DNA from: an uncultured Roseateles sp.
GTDB taxonomy: Bacteria > Pseudomonadota > Gammaproteobacteria > Burkholderiales > Burkholderiaceae_C
DNA length: 64,000 nucleotides
Direction: 5' to 3'
Assembly: GCF_945956965.1 (NCBI RefSeq)
Contig: NZ_CAMFJS010000003.1
Coordinates: 124,001 to 188,000 of the forward strand
Shown here: positions 16,583 to 25,840 of the stretch, one piece after another
Layout of the letters: the number at the start of each line of letters is the position of its first letter
Position numbering within the stretch: the first letter of the stretch is position 1
Made by a program: the position numbers and the translations under genes
Notes under the pieces: model-generated
The model's database searches: none
What the model was told of the DNA's origin: nothing
The model's input: only the letters and a program-made list of their open reading frames with translations

Positions 16583-19159
16583 TTAGAGGAATTCGCAGCG
16601 GCCCAGGCGCGCACCGGCCTTGACCTTGGCGGCGGCCTGTGTTGGGAAGGCCACCAAGCTATTGCTGCCGCCTTCGCAGACATAGACCTTCTTCATGTCC
16701 ACATACCAGGTCATCTGCAAGCCGGTCACGCCGCCAACCAGGGTGTTGCCCGGGCCGTTGACGCTCAGCGGGTTCTCCATGCCGTACTTCTCGGCTTCGA
16801 CCACGCCTTGCTTGCGGAAGAACTCGTTCAGGCCCAGCCAGCCGATGTCTTCCACCCACATGAAGCCGGCAATGCTGGTGAAGAAGCTGCCGATGCGGGC
16901 GATGATGACCCGGCCGTCGTCGTTGATGCCGTTGAGTTGCTGCTCCGGCACGCCGAAGTTGGCTTCCACCCAGGCCGGGCCTTCGACCTTGCAGTGGTCA
17001 ATGCCGTCCCAGCTGCTGAAAGGGAAGTCTATGCAGTACTTGGGCGAGGCGATGCTGCGGAAGGCGCTGGGCTCGGTCCCCAAAGTGGGGTTCCAGATCA
17101 GCACGCCCTTCTCGGTGGCCAGCGGCACCCGCAGGCCATCGTTGCTGACCAGATCGGCGGCATAAGCACCGGTCAGTGGCGTCAGATCGATGGGGGCGCC
17201 TTCCTTGACCCAGGCATAGGCATTGGTGCCATTGCCCTGCCCCACCACCACACCGCCATCACCGCTCACGCCGGCGGCGCGAATCCAGGGCATCCACTCC
17301 ATGTTCAAGCCATCCAGGCGCAAGGGGCGGCCGCCCTTCTTCGCCGTCCACAAATACGGCGCCACGCTCAGCGTGCCCAGTTGCGGGTCGAAGTCCCCGC
17401 AACTGCCATCAGCATTTTCATAAGTGCTGAAGCCAACCGCCGCGGTGCCTTTGCGGTTCATGCCCCAGCCATAGCTGCTGATGTGGCCGCCCCAGCTGTC
17501 GCAACGGTTGCTCAGCGCACCCAGCGGCGTCAAGGCATTGGTGTCGTAGTTCCACAGCGCCATCTGCTTGAGGGTGAAGGGTTGGCCTTCGGGGTCCACC
17601 TGAATCTGGCCGTCGAAATTAGCCTCGACCATCATGAAGCGGCCATCGCCCGTGATATTGCTCATGGCCGAAGCCAGCAGATCCAGCTCTTGCGGCAGCA
17701 GGCGGGGGCCGGTCTTGACGTCCCACACAAAGGGCGTGTCATAACCCACCATGCCACCCGCGCGCAGGCCGTCGTCCGACAAGCTGGTCAAGTAACCGGC
17801 GGTCAAGAAGCTGTATTGCACGCCATCGGTATTGCCGTTGAAGATCAGCTTGGCCGTCTTGGTGACACCGGCTTCGGCCTTGATGGCGCTGGCCACGCAA
17901 GGCTTGTCGGCCAGGACATCATTCGACTCGCCCTCGTTCCAATACTCGGCCTGCGACATCAGCATGGTGGGCTGAGTCGGGTAGCCGCCGCGGCTGATCT
18001 CTTCGGTGTAGATCTGGTAGCTCTCGCCCGGCTTCAGGTTGTTGATGCGAAAGCGTCCATCAGGGCCGATCTGGCCTTGGGTCTGGTCGCCCGACATCAC
18101 CGAGATCGCGTCCCCCAGCGGGTCTTTGACATTGCGAGCAATGATGTTGATGCCGCTATAGCCCGTCTGCCCGTCCTTGAGCACCAGCGTGCCGGCGATG
18201 GAGCCGGTCTTGCTGAGGTAGTCGGCCGTGGGGTAGAGATTGGAGATGCCGGCGATATCGTCGGGGCGGTCCACCGTACTCATCTCATAGCCCGCCGAGC
18301 GCCCCTTGGCAAGATTGTGCGAGTCGATGAATGGGAACATCGTCTCGATGTGCTTGGGGTCGATGTGGCTGGCGACCGGGCCGCGCAACCAGTGGTGAAC
18401 CGGCGCCACGCAGCCAGCCACGCCGGGATAGAGGTCGCGGCCAAAGCCGGGCTCGCTGAAATAGGCGAGCTGACCATTGGTTTGCGAGTGCGACAGATTG
18501 ATCGCGTGGCCGAACTCATGGGTGAAGATGCCGGCATAGCGCACGCCATTCACATCCGCCGGCGGCTGGCTGCGCTGCCCGGCAGGTGGGGTCTCGTGGT
18601 CGACCATCCAGCCATTCATCACGGCGGTGGCCTTGACGATGGTTTCGGGGAAGCCGTCACCGTCGCGGTCCTCGGCAATCTCGGGCATGGCGATGCCCAG
18701 AACCTGATCGCGCGGCACGCCGAAGTACTCCTCCAGCACACGGCCGTCCACGTCGTAAATCACGTAGAAGCCGCCCTCGTTGTATTGGCCGTAAACCAGT
18801 TTGGCGGTAGTGCCGTCCTTGACGTCTTGCCCGATGCTGGGCACCTTGCTGAAGGGGATGAATTTGGCTGGATCGGTCTCGGCGCGCCAGGTGGAGGTGG
18901 CAACCGAGCTCCACTGCTTCAAGCTGAAGGCCGTGATGTTATTGGCCTGCGCTTCGCTCAAGAAGACGGTGCCGTCGTTCTTGAGGCTGAAGGCGCCGAT
19001 GTCGGTGTAGACCTTGATCGGGCCTTTCGTCGTGTCCCAGCGCAGGGGCTGCAAATTGGCGGGGTTGTTGTTCAGCAAGAGCGGGCCGGCCGCTTGGGCG
19101 CTACCCAAGAGTGCCAAGAGGCAGCTGGCGAGGGCGCAGCGTTTGAAGTTCTTGTTCAT
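16583..19159 (-). CDS. Secreted matrixin-like zinc metalloprotease, multidomain
   Basis: This 858-residue protein has a signal peptide (cleavage near AQA at 21-23). The catalytic signature is HEFGHAINLSH at residues 214-224, a metzincin HExxHxxGxxH motif with Asn in place of Gly. A Met in GYEMSTVDRPD and the closing DDIAGISNLYP match the Met-turn region and end of the M10 matrixin domain. Before the site lies a calcium-type loop DRDGDG (164-169). About residues 335-410 form a carboxypeptidase-regulatory-like beta sandwich (SIAGTLVLKDGQTGYSGINI). The C-terminal 400 residues look like repeated beta propeller-type units (NGTNAYAWVKEG, FMWVEDIGWLGLNEF). No PEP-CTERM or autotransporter is seen. 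It starts inside the stop codon of the small exported gene upstream, so the two are coupled. Confidence 0.85.
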   Translation of the reverse strand: MNKNFKRCALASCLLALLGSAQAAGPLLLNNNPANLQPLRWDTTKGPIKVYTDIGAFSLKNDGTVFLSEAQANNITAFSLKQWSSVATSTWRAETDPAKFIPFSKVPSIGQDVKDGTTAKLVYGQYNEGGFYVIYDVDGRVLEEYFGVPRDQVLGIAMPEIAEDRDGDGFPETIVKATAVMNGWMVDHETPPAGQRSQPPADVNGVRYAGIFTHEFGHAINLSHSQTNGQLAYFSEPGFGRDLYPGVAGCVAPVHHWLRGPVASHIDPKHIETMFPFIDSHNLAKGRSAGYEMSTVDRPDDIAGISNLYPTADYLSKTGSIAGTLVLKDGQTGYSGINIIARNVKDPLGDAISVMSGDQTQGQIGPDGRFRINNLKPGESYQIYTEEISRGGYPTQPTMLMSQAEYWNEGESNDVLADKPCVASAIKAEAGVTKTAKLIFNGNTDGVQYSFLTAGYLTSLSDDGLRAGGMVGYDTPFVWDVKTGPRLLPQELDLLASAMSNITGDGRFMMVEANFDGQIQVDPEGQPFTLKQMALWNYDTNALTPLGALSNRCDSWGGHISSYGWGMNRKGTAAVGFSTYENADGSCGDFDPQLGTLSVAPYLWTAKKGGRPLRLDGLNMEWMPWIRAAGVSGDGGVVVGQGNGTNAYAWVKEGAPIDLTPLTGAYAADLVSNDGLRVPLATEKGVLIWNPTLGTEPSAFRSIASPKYCIDFPFSSWDGIDHCKVEGPAWVEANFGVPEQQLNGINDDGRVIIARIGSFFTSIAGFMWVEDIGWLGLNEFFRKQGVVEAEKYGMENPLSVNGPGNTLVGGVTGLQMTWYVDMKKVYVCEGGSNSLVAFPTQAAAKVKAGARLGRCEFL

Positions 19160-19812
19160 CAGCGCATTTCTCCTGTGCCAATCCAGTTGTTCTTCACCGC
19201 ACGGCTGACCAAGCCTTGCAGCACGCTCACATCCACACCGCCCGAGGTCGTGCTCAGCATGCTGACTTCTGACGCGCGCAGCAGATCGCCCTTGGCGACT
19301 TGAACCCCTTCAAATAGGCCGACGTTGTTGAAGCTATTGGCGGCCTTGCCCCCATTGATGGTGAGCTTGCCTTGGGTCAGGCCGACCGGCGTCGTGAGCC
19401 CGGTCTTGCTGGCGGGTTTGTTCATGAAAGTCATCACCCGCTCACCCACACGCCAGGAAGGCATGCCCTCAATCTTGGCCGGCAGCAAATAGCGGCCGTC
19501 ATCCATCTTGCGAGCCTTCAAGAGACCGAACTGGCGGAAGGTGTAGCTGCTTTTGAGGGTCAGGTCTTGCTTGGCGCTGCCGGTGACCTTGAGCGTGACT
19601 TCGGTGTAGGGCACGCCGTCCTGGATGCCGTCCTTGACCGAGCTCACCTCGCCGCTGACGATCACATCGGCTTTGGCAATCATCTGGCTGAGGTTTTGGG
19701 TGGGCAGCTGCGTCGCCTGGGCCAGAGGCGCCAGACTCGCTGCGCCCAAGGCCAGCAGCCCTGCCAAGAGGCCGCGCCGTGGCGGTTTGGATTGAGGAGC
19801 AAAAAGTTTCAT
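19159..19812 (-). CDS. Small exported protein coupled to the metalloprotease
   Basis: This 217-residue protein has a signal peptide of about 33 residues with a basic N-region (PPRRG) and cleavage near AQA. The mature part is predicted beta-rich (ADVIVSGEVSSVKDG, EVTLKVTGSAKQDLTLKSSY, RVGERVMTFMN) and has no cysteine. I do not recognise the family. The ATG at 19812 has GGAG upstream and places the signal sequence first; a longer in-frame start at 19860 is less likely. Its stop codon shares a base with the metalloprotease start (TGATG), so it may act with the protease, for example as a chaperone, inhibitor or co-secreted partner. That function is a guess from position only. Confidence 0.75.
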   Translation of the reverse strand: MKLFAPQSKPPRRGLLAGLLALGAASLAPLAQATQLPTQNLSQMIAKADVIVSGEVSSVKDGIQDGVPYTEVTLKVTGSAKQDLTLKSSYTFRQFGLLKARKMDDGRYLLPAKIEGMPSWRVGERVMTFMNKPASKTGLTTPVGLTQGKLTINGGKAANSFNNVGLFEGVQVAKGDLLRASEVSMLSTTSGGVDVSVLQGLVSRAVKNNWIGTGEMR

Positions 19813-20056
19813 CGGGTGTGACTCCAGTAGTGAAAGCGATTTCGTTCGCAACAAGGTCAACCTTATCGACTCGACCCTGGCCCATCCCCCCCCGCCGCGG
19901 GTGGATCAAGCAGGCCCAGGCCTAGGGAAACCCTGGCGCCCGTGCTTTGCACCCCTGAGTTGAGGGGGTAAAAACCGCGGTAACGCAGGGTTCACACGGG
20001 GTGGATACGGGGCGGCCCTGGGGGTTTGGGTGGCCGAGTCAACCTAGACTCAAGCC

Positions 20057-21847
20057 ATGAAGTACTTGGTGAGCGAACAAGAACTCCTGGACCTGGAATC
20101 GGCTGTGGCCGGCGCCACTGCGGCAGCGCGGCCGCAGGCTTTGCTCACCCTGGCCTGGCAGCTGCGCCAGCGGGACAGCCTGCGAGCCATCGCGCTGCTG
20201 GCCGACATGAAACAGCAGCTGTCCCAGCACCCCGCACCGCCCGCAGACCGACCCGCCCTGTTGCTGCGGGCCGCCTTGACCGAATGCGAGCTGGCCACCC
20301 TGCGCTGCGAGCTGGACACCGCCCAAGCTTGGCTGGACGCTGCGCGCGCAGCGTTTGACCCAGCCACTGATCACATCGCCGCCGGTGACGCCTACCTGGC
20401 CGAGGCCGGCCTGGCCAAGGCCTTGGGCCAGCGCGAGCGCGAGCTGCAAGCCCTTGAGCATGGGATGGACGCCTATGCCGATGCAGGCGACCCGCAACGC
20501 CGCGGCTTGGCGTTGGGCCTGCTGCGCTGCGAGCGCAGCGTCAGCCAGACGGAGCCAAGCAAGGCGGCTAGCGTTTCGCCAGCCCCCCTTCCGGACAAGC
20601 CAGCGGACGAGCACCCGGCCGACACAGCGATGCAAGTCGACGCCATCAGCCTGGCCCTGCAGGCGGCCGCGCAGGCCTATGGCTTGTGCATGCGCCAGCC
20701 AGCCGAAGCGGCCGCGCTATTCACCCAAGCGGCACAGACCTGCCTGGACATGGGGCTCATCAGGTTCTATTGCATCCTCAGCATGAATGCCAGCAACTGC
20801 CAGCTGGCACTGGGTGAGCTAGAACAAGCCTCGCAATGTTTTGAAGCCGCGGCCGAGCGCGCCCGCCACAGCGGCTGGCCCCTGCTGATCGGCATGACGC
20901 AGACGCAGGTGGGGCGGCTCCTGCGCTTGCTGGGCCGGGGTCAGGAAAGCCTGCAAGCACTCAACCAAGCCTTGTTGCAGCTGCGGGTGGCGCCGGCGGG
21001 CCTGGCCACCGCCTTCGCCTGCAGCGAGCTTGCCTACACCTTGTTCGATGTGGAACGGCCCCTGGACTCGATCGAGGTGATGAAAGAGGCGATGAGCCTC
21101 TACCGCCAATGGCACTCAGACATCAACCTGGCGCTGGCTTCGGCGCGGCAGGCGCGCAGCTTGGCCACGGTCGGGCGCATCAGCGAGGCCTTGGCCGCCG
21201 TGCAAGAGGCGCAGTCCCTGGTGGCACAACATGACTATGCAGCGCTAACCGTAGACATCAACGAAGCCCTGGCCGAAGTGCACCGCCGCAGCAAAGATCC
21301 GCTGCCCGCGCCGCCCGATATGAGCGCGCCCACCGCCACCATTCACTACGCGCAATGCGCCTTGACGCAAGGCATGGACATCAAGGGCTGGCGGCCACCA
21401 CCCGCCTTGCTGGACTATCTGGCCGATGCTTGGGCCGAGGCTGATCAGATGGCGCAGGCCTATTCCTTTTCGCGTATGGCGAGGCTGGCCGATCAGCAAG
21501 AGCGCGCCGTCAATGCCAAGGACCCGCGCGCGCTCGCGCACTTGCTGAGCTACCAACACCTGGAGCCCAGCGTTGACGGCGATGCGCCTGCCCTGCAAAA
21601 CACGGGGCCGCAGATCGAGACCTGGGCGCCGCAGCAACATGCCAAACTGCTGTCCAGCAAGGAACAAGCCGTGCTGCATTTGCTGGCGCGCAACTACTCC
21701 AACAAAGAAATTGCCCAGTCCTTGGGCGTCAGCGCCGAGACCATCAAATGGCGCTTGAAGGGCATGTTCACCAAGCTCGAGGCCGGCTCACGCAAACATG
21801 TGGTGACCCGCGCACGCACCTTAGGGCTGCTGAGCGCCAAGGTTTGA
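20057..21847 (+). CDS. LuxR-type transcription regulator with TPR-like sensor region
   Basis: This 596-residue cytoplasmic protein has a long helical repeat region (about residues 1-480, TPR-like; for example QASQCFEAAAERARHSGWPL) and a C-terminal LuxR helix-turn-helix at 529-596 (LSSKEQAVLHLLARNYSNKE, then SLGVSAETIKWRLKGMFTKL). It lacks the N-terminal ATPase of MalT-type regulators, so it resembles MalT truncated to its repeat and DNA-binding parts. It is divergent from the metalloprotease operon, with 244 bases between the two starts, and is therefore a candidate regulator of that operon. The signal is unknown. The DNA-binding domain call is firm; the target is inferred. Confidence 0.88.
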   Translation: MKYLVSEQELLDLESAVAGATAAARPQALLTLAWQLRQRDSLRAIALLADMKQQLSQHPAPPADRPALLLRAALTECELATLRCELDTAQAWLDAARAAFDPATDHIAAGDAYLAEAGLAKALGQRERELQALEHGMDAYADAGDPQRRGLALGLLRCERSVSQTEPSKAASVSPAPLPDKPADEHPADTAMQVDAISLALQAAAQAYGLCMRQPAEAAALFTQAAQTCLDMGLIRFYCILSMNASNCQLALGELEQASQCFEAAAERARHSGWPLLIGMTQTQVGRLLRLLGRGQESLQALNQALLQLRVAPAGLATAFACSELAYTLFDVERPLDSIEVMKEAMSLYRQWHSDINLALASARQARSLATVGRISEALAAVQEAQSLVAQHDYAALTVDINEALAEVHRRSKDPLPAPPDMSAPTATIHYAQCALTQGMDIKGWRPPPALLDYLADAWAEADQMAQAYSFSRMARLADQQERAVNAKDPRALAHLLSYQHLEPSVDGDAPALQNTGPQIETWAPQQHAKLLSSKEQAVLHLLARNYSNKEIAQSLGVSAETIKWRLKGMFTKLEAGSRKHVVTRARTLGLLSAKV

Positions 21848-21909
21848 CGATGGCGGAGCCTTGAAGGCGCCCAATCGGCCGTGCGTGTCGCGGCCGGCGC
21901 TGCGCCAGA

Positions 21910-23145
21910 TCAACGACTGACCTTCTTGCCCTCAGATTGAGCCTTGGCATCCGCTGGGCTGGCCGCAACAGCTTTGCCGGTACGGCCCGCCTTGCCGGAC
22001 TTGCCCTTATCGCCCTTATCGCCCTTATCGCCCTCTGCGGACTTCGGCCCAGCGGCCGTGGGTTCAAACACAAGCCGGCGTGCGAAGTTCTTGGCGCGCT
22101 CTTCGGTGGCGGGGTGTTCGGCGTCATAACTACCAGTGGCAAAAGCGCTGCGGAAGGAGTCCCAGGCCGAGCTGGGGTCCACGGCGGCTAAGCGCAACCA
22201 TTGCGCGGCGCAGGCATCGGCTTCCAGTTCCTGCTCGTCGTTGAAGTGCTGCTGCATGCCGCGCACATAATTGACCAGCTGAGGGATGGTGAACGCGAAA
22301 AACATGCCGTCACGCAGCGGATCAAAGCTGGCGCCACGCTGGGCGCGCTGCAGCAGCTTTTTGCCCAGATCCCAGCCGTCCTTGCTGGACAACAGCGAGA
22401 ACTGCAGATGCTTGAGTGCATGGCGTTTGTAGATGTGAGCCATTTCATGGGCCAGCACGAACTCAGCGCCCAAGGTGTTTTCGGACATCAGGTTCAGCAT
22501 GCTGGTTGAGATCTGAATGCGGCCACCGAACTTAGCAAAGGCACCGTCAGCTAAGTCCGGATTCACACGAATCCCGACCTCGCCCGGGAAGTCCTGCGTC
22601 AGCTGGCGGAACTTCTGCGACTGCTGTTGCAACTCATCCAGCGCCAGGCGCTGCAAGTCCTTCAACTCCGGTCCGCGGCCGCCTAATTCGTCCGCCACCG
22701 AGCCCAAGCGCTGCTCCACGCTGGCCGGAATCCAGACGGTGGTCTGGGCCAAGTAGCGCAGCATGCGACGGTCGTCATCGCTCAGATCGGAGTACTTGAA
22801 GTCACTGTCCACCAGGGCTTGCAGTCGCAGGCTGGCTTCGGTGCCGCCGTACTCCATCAGCTTTTCGCTGATGTCGAATTTTTCCTGCACTTTTTGGCAC
22901 TGGCGGTCGGGCGCCAGTTCGGCGGCGATCTCGGCAGCACTTTTCTTCCCGCGCATGGCCGGGGCTGGGCTTGCGGCAAGAGCAGCCGCGCCCGGGCCAC
23001 TGGCCGCGGTGTCAGCCTGACGAATCACGCCGGCCGAAGTCGGCGCCAGCATCTTGAACAGGTCAGTCAGCTGAGCCTGGGCGGCTCCGGCCGCCAGCAA
23101 CAGCACACTAGCGGCCAGCACGGCCTTGAATGAGGGTTCTTTCAT
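21910..23145 (-). CDS. Periplasmic M48-family zinc metallopeptidase
   Basis: This 411-residue protein has a signal peptide (residues 1-24, cleavage near AQA) and an M48 peptidase domain with HEMAHIYKRH, where the two His and the Glu are catalytic, and a downstream Glu in ELEADACAAQW as third ligand. M48 members of this type (BepA/LoiP-like) degrade misfolded or outer-membrane proteins in the periplasm. The C-terminus is a lysine-rich, low-complexity tail with three GDK repeats. The ATG at 23145 is chosen because it opens the signal peptide; it overlaps the upstream gene by four bases. It is the last gene of a three-gene operon with a CHASE2-like sensor, so it may be the output of that system. 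Confidence 0.88.
   Translation of the reverse strand: MKEPSFKAVLAASVLLLAAGAAQAQLTDLFKMLAPTSAGVIRQADTAASGPGAAALAASPAPAMRGKKSAAEIAAELAPDRQCQKVQEKFDISEKLMEYGGTEASLRLQALVDSDFKYSDLSDDDRRMLRYLAQTTVWIPASVEQRLGSVADELGGRGPELKDLQRLALDELQQQSQKFRQLTQDFPGEVGIRVNPDLADGAFAKFGGRIQISTSMLNLMSENTLGAEFVLAHEMAHIYKRHALKHLQFSLLSSKDGWDLGKKLLQRAQRGASFDPLRDGMFFAFTIPQLVNYVRGMQQHFNDEQELEADACAAQWLRLAAVDPSSAWDSFRSAFATGSYDAEHPATEERAKNFARRLVFEPTAAGPKSAEGDKGDKGDKGKSGKAGRTGKAVAASPADAKAQSEGKKVSR
22004..22030 (-). repeat. 9-base tandem repeat in the M48 gene tail
   Basis: CCCTTATCG occurs three times in a row on the plus strand, coding on the minus strand for three Gly-Asp-Lys units in the basic tail of the peptidase. It is in frame and could vary in copy number. 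Confidence 0.88.
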
Positions 23146-24047
23146 GGCGCAGCACTCCCTTGTTCGAGCAGCAGGGCATCCCACCACAGCTCGTTATCGA
23201 CCAGCGCGTCGTACCAGGCCAGGGCCGGGTCTAGCCCCTGAGCGCTGCGCTGCTTGGCCAGTTGCTGCAGCAGCGCAGCGCTCTTGCCCGAGATGGTTGA
23301 AAACTCGCCGCGCGCCAGCACCTGGCCAGCGCCGTCCAGCAAGCTGTACTCATACATGGCACCGGCTTGCAAGGCATTGGCCGGCACTTGCAGCCGGCCT
23401 TCGCTGACGCTCAAGCTCTGCTGAGCGAGAAAGGGCGGCCGTGCCTGGCCGCGGGCGATGCGCAGCTGCAGCTGTCGCGCCTGCAGGCCGGCATTGCCCA
23501 AGCGAACCTCACGCGGCTGCTCGGCCGGCAATACGGCGCCGCAGGGCAGGCCCAGTGCGCAGGGCTCGCCTTCGCCGCCAGGCAAGGCGGCTCGGCTGTC
23601 GATGCCATGGCCGCCTACCGCGGCGGTCTTGGCCATGGCCTGCTTTTGCACGCATTCGCTGGTGATGATGGCGCAGGGCTTGTCAGGCGGCTTGGCCTCG
23701 AACTGAGCCTGCACCTTGCCCGGTGCGTCCGACGGGAAGCTGGCGCGCAGCCAGCGGCCTTTGTGCAGATAGCCCAGCTCAACCTTGCCCTGTTTGACCT
23801 CGATGGACTTGCAGTCCGAAAAACGCGTCCACGGCCCGGATGACAGCAGCTTGCTGCTCGAACTAGCCGTGGCCACCACACAGCTCGCCTCGCTGCAAGC
23901 CAGCATGCAATAGCCAGAAAAGTCTGTGCTGGAAGAAGCCTTGGCCAGGCCAGCCAGACTCAGCAAGAACAAGCCCATGAGCGTCATCGCGGCAGCGCCG
24001 TGTCGGCCTGCCGGCCCTTGTTGACTGAGGCGTGGAGGAATGTTCAT
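23142..24047 (-). CDS. Exported protein of unknown function, between sensor and peptidase genes
   Basis: This 301-residue protein has a hydrophobic signal segment (about residues 18-37, ending LAKASSS). The mature part has about nine cysteines, clustered as CMLACSEASC near residue 47, CAIITSEC near 125 and CALGLPC near 164, which suggests disulfides. The C-terminal half combines beta strands (MYEYSLLDGAGQVLARGEFS) with a helical tail (LLQQLAKQRSAQGLDPALAW), a layout I associate with small proteins that sit beside CHASE2 genes, though I cannot name the family. It overlaps both neighbours by four bases. It could be an adaptor or ligand carrier for the sensor, but the sequence alone does not show it. 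Confidence 0.7.
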   Translation of the reverse strand: MNIPPRLSQQGPAGRHGAAAMTLMGLFLLSLAGLAKASSSTDFSGYCMLACSEASCVVATASSSSKLLSSGPWTRFSDCKSIEVKQGKVELGYLHKGRWLRASFPSDAPGKVQAQFEAKPPDKPCAIITSECVQKQAMAKTAAVGGHGIDSRAALPGGEGEPCALGLPCGAVLPAEQPREVRLGNAGLQARQLQLRIARGQARPPFLAQQSLSVSEGRLQVPANALQAGAMYEYSLLDGAGQVLARGEFSTISGKSAALLQQLAKQRSAQGLDPALAWYDALVDNELWWDALLLEQGSAAP

Positions 24048-25840
24048 GGCGGATTTCCTGACTTGATTTTCAACAAGAGATTGAAGAAGCCAACAAGCAC
24101 GGTCAGCAAGAAGAGCGCCCTGGCCAGAATTCGATCAGAACGCCGGGCGCGCTGCAGGTACATGTCCCGTGGATGCTTGTGGGGGGCTTGATGGGCACCG
24201 TGGGAGCGATGCTCGTGTCCGTGCTCCTGTCCGTGCTCGTGCCCATGCTCATGTCCGTGCTCTCTCGCGTGCGCGGACTCATGCGCAGCCGCGCTCCACC
24301 CCTCAACATAGGTATGCAACAAGAGCCCGATCAAGACATAGATCGGGTTAAACCAGAATGAGCAATGCACCATCACGAAAGCCGCCAGGTAAAGGCTGGC
24401 CCAGAAGAGCACAGCGCCGAACAACATGGGCGTTAGCGCACTCAGCAGCATCCAGAGTTTTGGCCAGCCTGGCTGGAGGCGATACAGCCCAACCATGGCT
24501 GGCGACACCAGCAGCACAAAGACGATGCCAAGGACAAGGTCAATGCCCGCGCCCCACCAAGCAAATCGCCCTTTATCACTGAGAGGTTTGTCCAGACTCA
24601 AGGCCTGCAAGGCATGAAAAGTGGCGCCGTTGATCGGCGTAGGCAAGGCTGCCGGGGTCGGCAATTGGTCGTAGCCGGCCCCGCCGTCGACAGAGAGCAG
24701 CAGAATCGGTGCGGTCAGCGGCATGGTGCGGAGCTGCTGCAAGACATCGCGGCGAACCGCCTCCGGATCGTCCCAGCCTTTTTGTAGCACTGACCGATCC
24801 GCTTCGATGGGGCTGAAGATCAGCCGCTCGCTCTGCAGCAAGGGCCAGTTGTAGTAGCGAGTCTCCCACTCGTGCGCATCGGCCTTTTGCTCCTCGGAGA
24901 TGGGCGGCGGGCAATCGCCCTCGCTGACTTCGCCTCTGGCTTGGCGGCAGGCCATGGTCAGGGCGCAGGCTTTGGCTTTCTCATGCGCCGCATCACCCGG
25001 ATCACCCGCATGGCGCGCATTGACTGGCTGCCACAGGGCATGGCTCAGCGTGCCCAGCGCAGGGAACCAGGCGGGGCGCTGGCCCGATGGGTAGTGCGCC
25101 TGCTCGGTCGCAAAACTCAGCGGCCCCTCGGCTTGGCGTCGGTGCACCAGCGGTGAAGCGAAGTAGACGCCATATTGACCGCCATCACGCGGGACCGTGA
25201 CATTGCAATTGGCCGGGCCGCTCATGAAGCGCGCCACCCGGGCGCGGTCGACTTCCGCCTCGCCATGCGGCAAGGTGATCGCCACCACATGGATGAGCGT
25301 GCGAAGACGCTTCAACACCGCGCGGGCTTGCTCAGCCGGCTCGCCGGGAAGCGGCGCCAAGTCGAAGTCAATGGCCAACACCTGCGGCGTTGCGCGGCGC
25401 CCCTGCTGCTTGGCCACCTGCTGGGCCTGCGCCAAGTTGTCGGCCAAGGCCTCCAACATCGCAATTTGGCCTGCACGGTCCAGCGGGCGCGCGCCCTGCA
25501 GTCGCTCGACCGTCTCAAAGTCGGGCCTCGAGTACTCGAACGCCTGCATGCGCGCATGGGCGCCAAGCTCGATCAATTGCACCGACAAGGGCTCAGGCTT
25601 GCCCTTTGACGGCACAGGCATCTCTCTGGCGACAAGCTCACCGCTCAACTCGTGCGTTCGCAGCAGCACGGCGGATGTCACCCGGTGGTCAATTTGGTGG
25701 ATGAGGTCCAGATGGAAGGCATGCAACAAAACAGTCAGTGCCGTCATCAGCAGGGCCGCCAGGCAGCCCTTGCGCACATGCTGCCGACAGTGGGCAAAAA
25801 AGCCCTCACTCCCATCCCTGTTCGTTTCGTGGCCGCTCAT
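24044..25840 (-). CDS. CHASE2-like membrane sensor protein with histidine-rich segment
   Basis: This 598-residue protein has one membrane segment at about residues 27-45, a periplasmic domain of about 370 residues and three to four membrane segments near the C-terminus, which is the usual CHASE2 layout. Family-like patterns include DLIHQIDHRVTSA after the first helix, the buried strand QVLAIDFDLAPLP and APILLLSVDGG. The last cytoplasmic part is a histidine-rich stretch (about ten His-Gly or His-Glu pairs around 24180-24260), followed by a final helix. No kinase, cyclase or other output domain is present, so signalling must go through a partner. The ATG at 25840 has AAGGA five bases upstream; a longer frame to 26032 is unlikely. 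It leads an operon with the exported and M48 genes. Confidence 0.72.
   Translation of the reverse strand: MSGHETNRDGSEGFFAHCRQHVRKGCLAALLMTALTVLLHAFHLDLIHQIDHRVTSAVLLRTHELSGELVAREMPVPSKGKPEPLSVQLIELGAHARMQAFEYSRPDFETVERLQGARPLDRAGQIAMLEALADNLAQAQQVAKQQGRRATPQVLAIDFDLAPLPGEPAEQARAVLKRLRTLIHVVAITLPHGEAEVDRARVARFMSGPANCNVTVPRDGGQYGVYFASPLVHRRQAEGPLSFATEQAHYPSGQRPAWFPALGTLSHALWQPVNARHAGDPGDAAHEKAKACALTMACRQARGEVSEGDCPPPISEEQKADAHEWETRYYNWPLLQSERLIFSPIEADRSVLQKGWDDPEAVRRDVLQQLRTMPLTAPILLLSVDGGAGYDQLPTPAALPTPINGATFHALQALSLDKPLSDKGRFAWWGAGIDLVLGIVFVLLVSPAMVGLYRLQPGWPKLWMLLSALTPMLFGAVLFWASLYLAAFVMVHCSFWFNPIYVLIGLLLHTYVEGWSAAAHESAHAREHGHEHGHEHGQEHGHEHRSHGAHQAPHKHPRDMYLQRARRSDRILARALFLLTVLVGFFNLLLKIKSGNPP

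Noticed and set aside
16808-19303. An 831-codon open frame on the plus strand
   Set aside because: It is opposite the metalloprotease pair, which has signal peptides and catalytic motifs. The plus-strand product has no recognisable domain.
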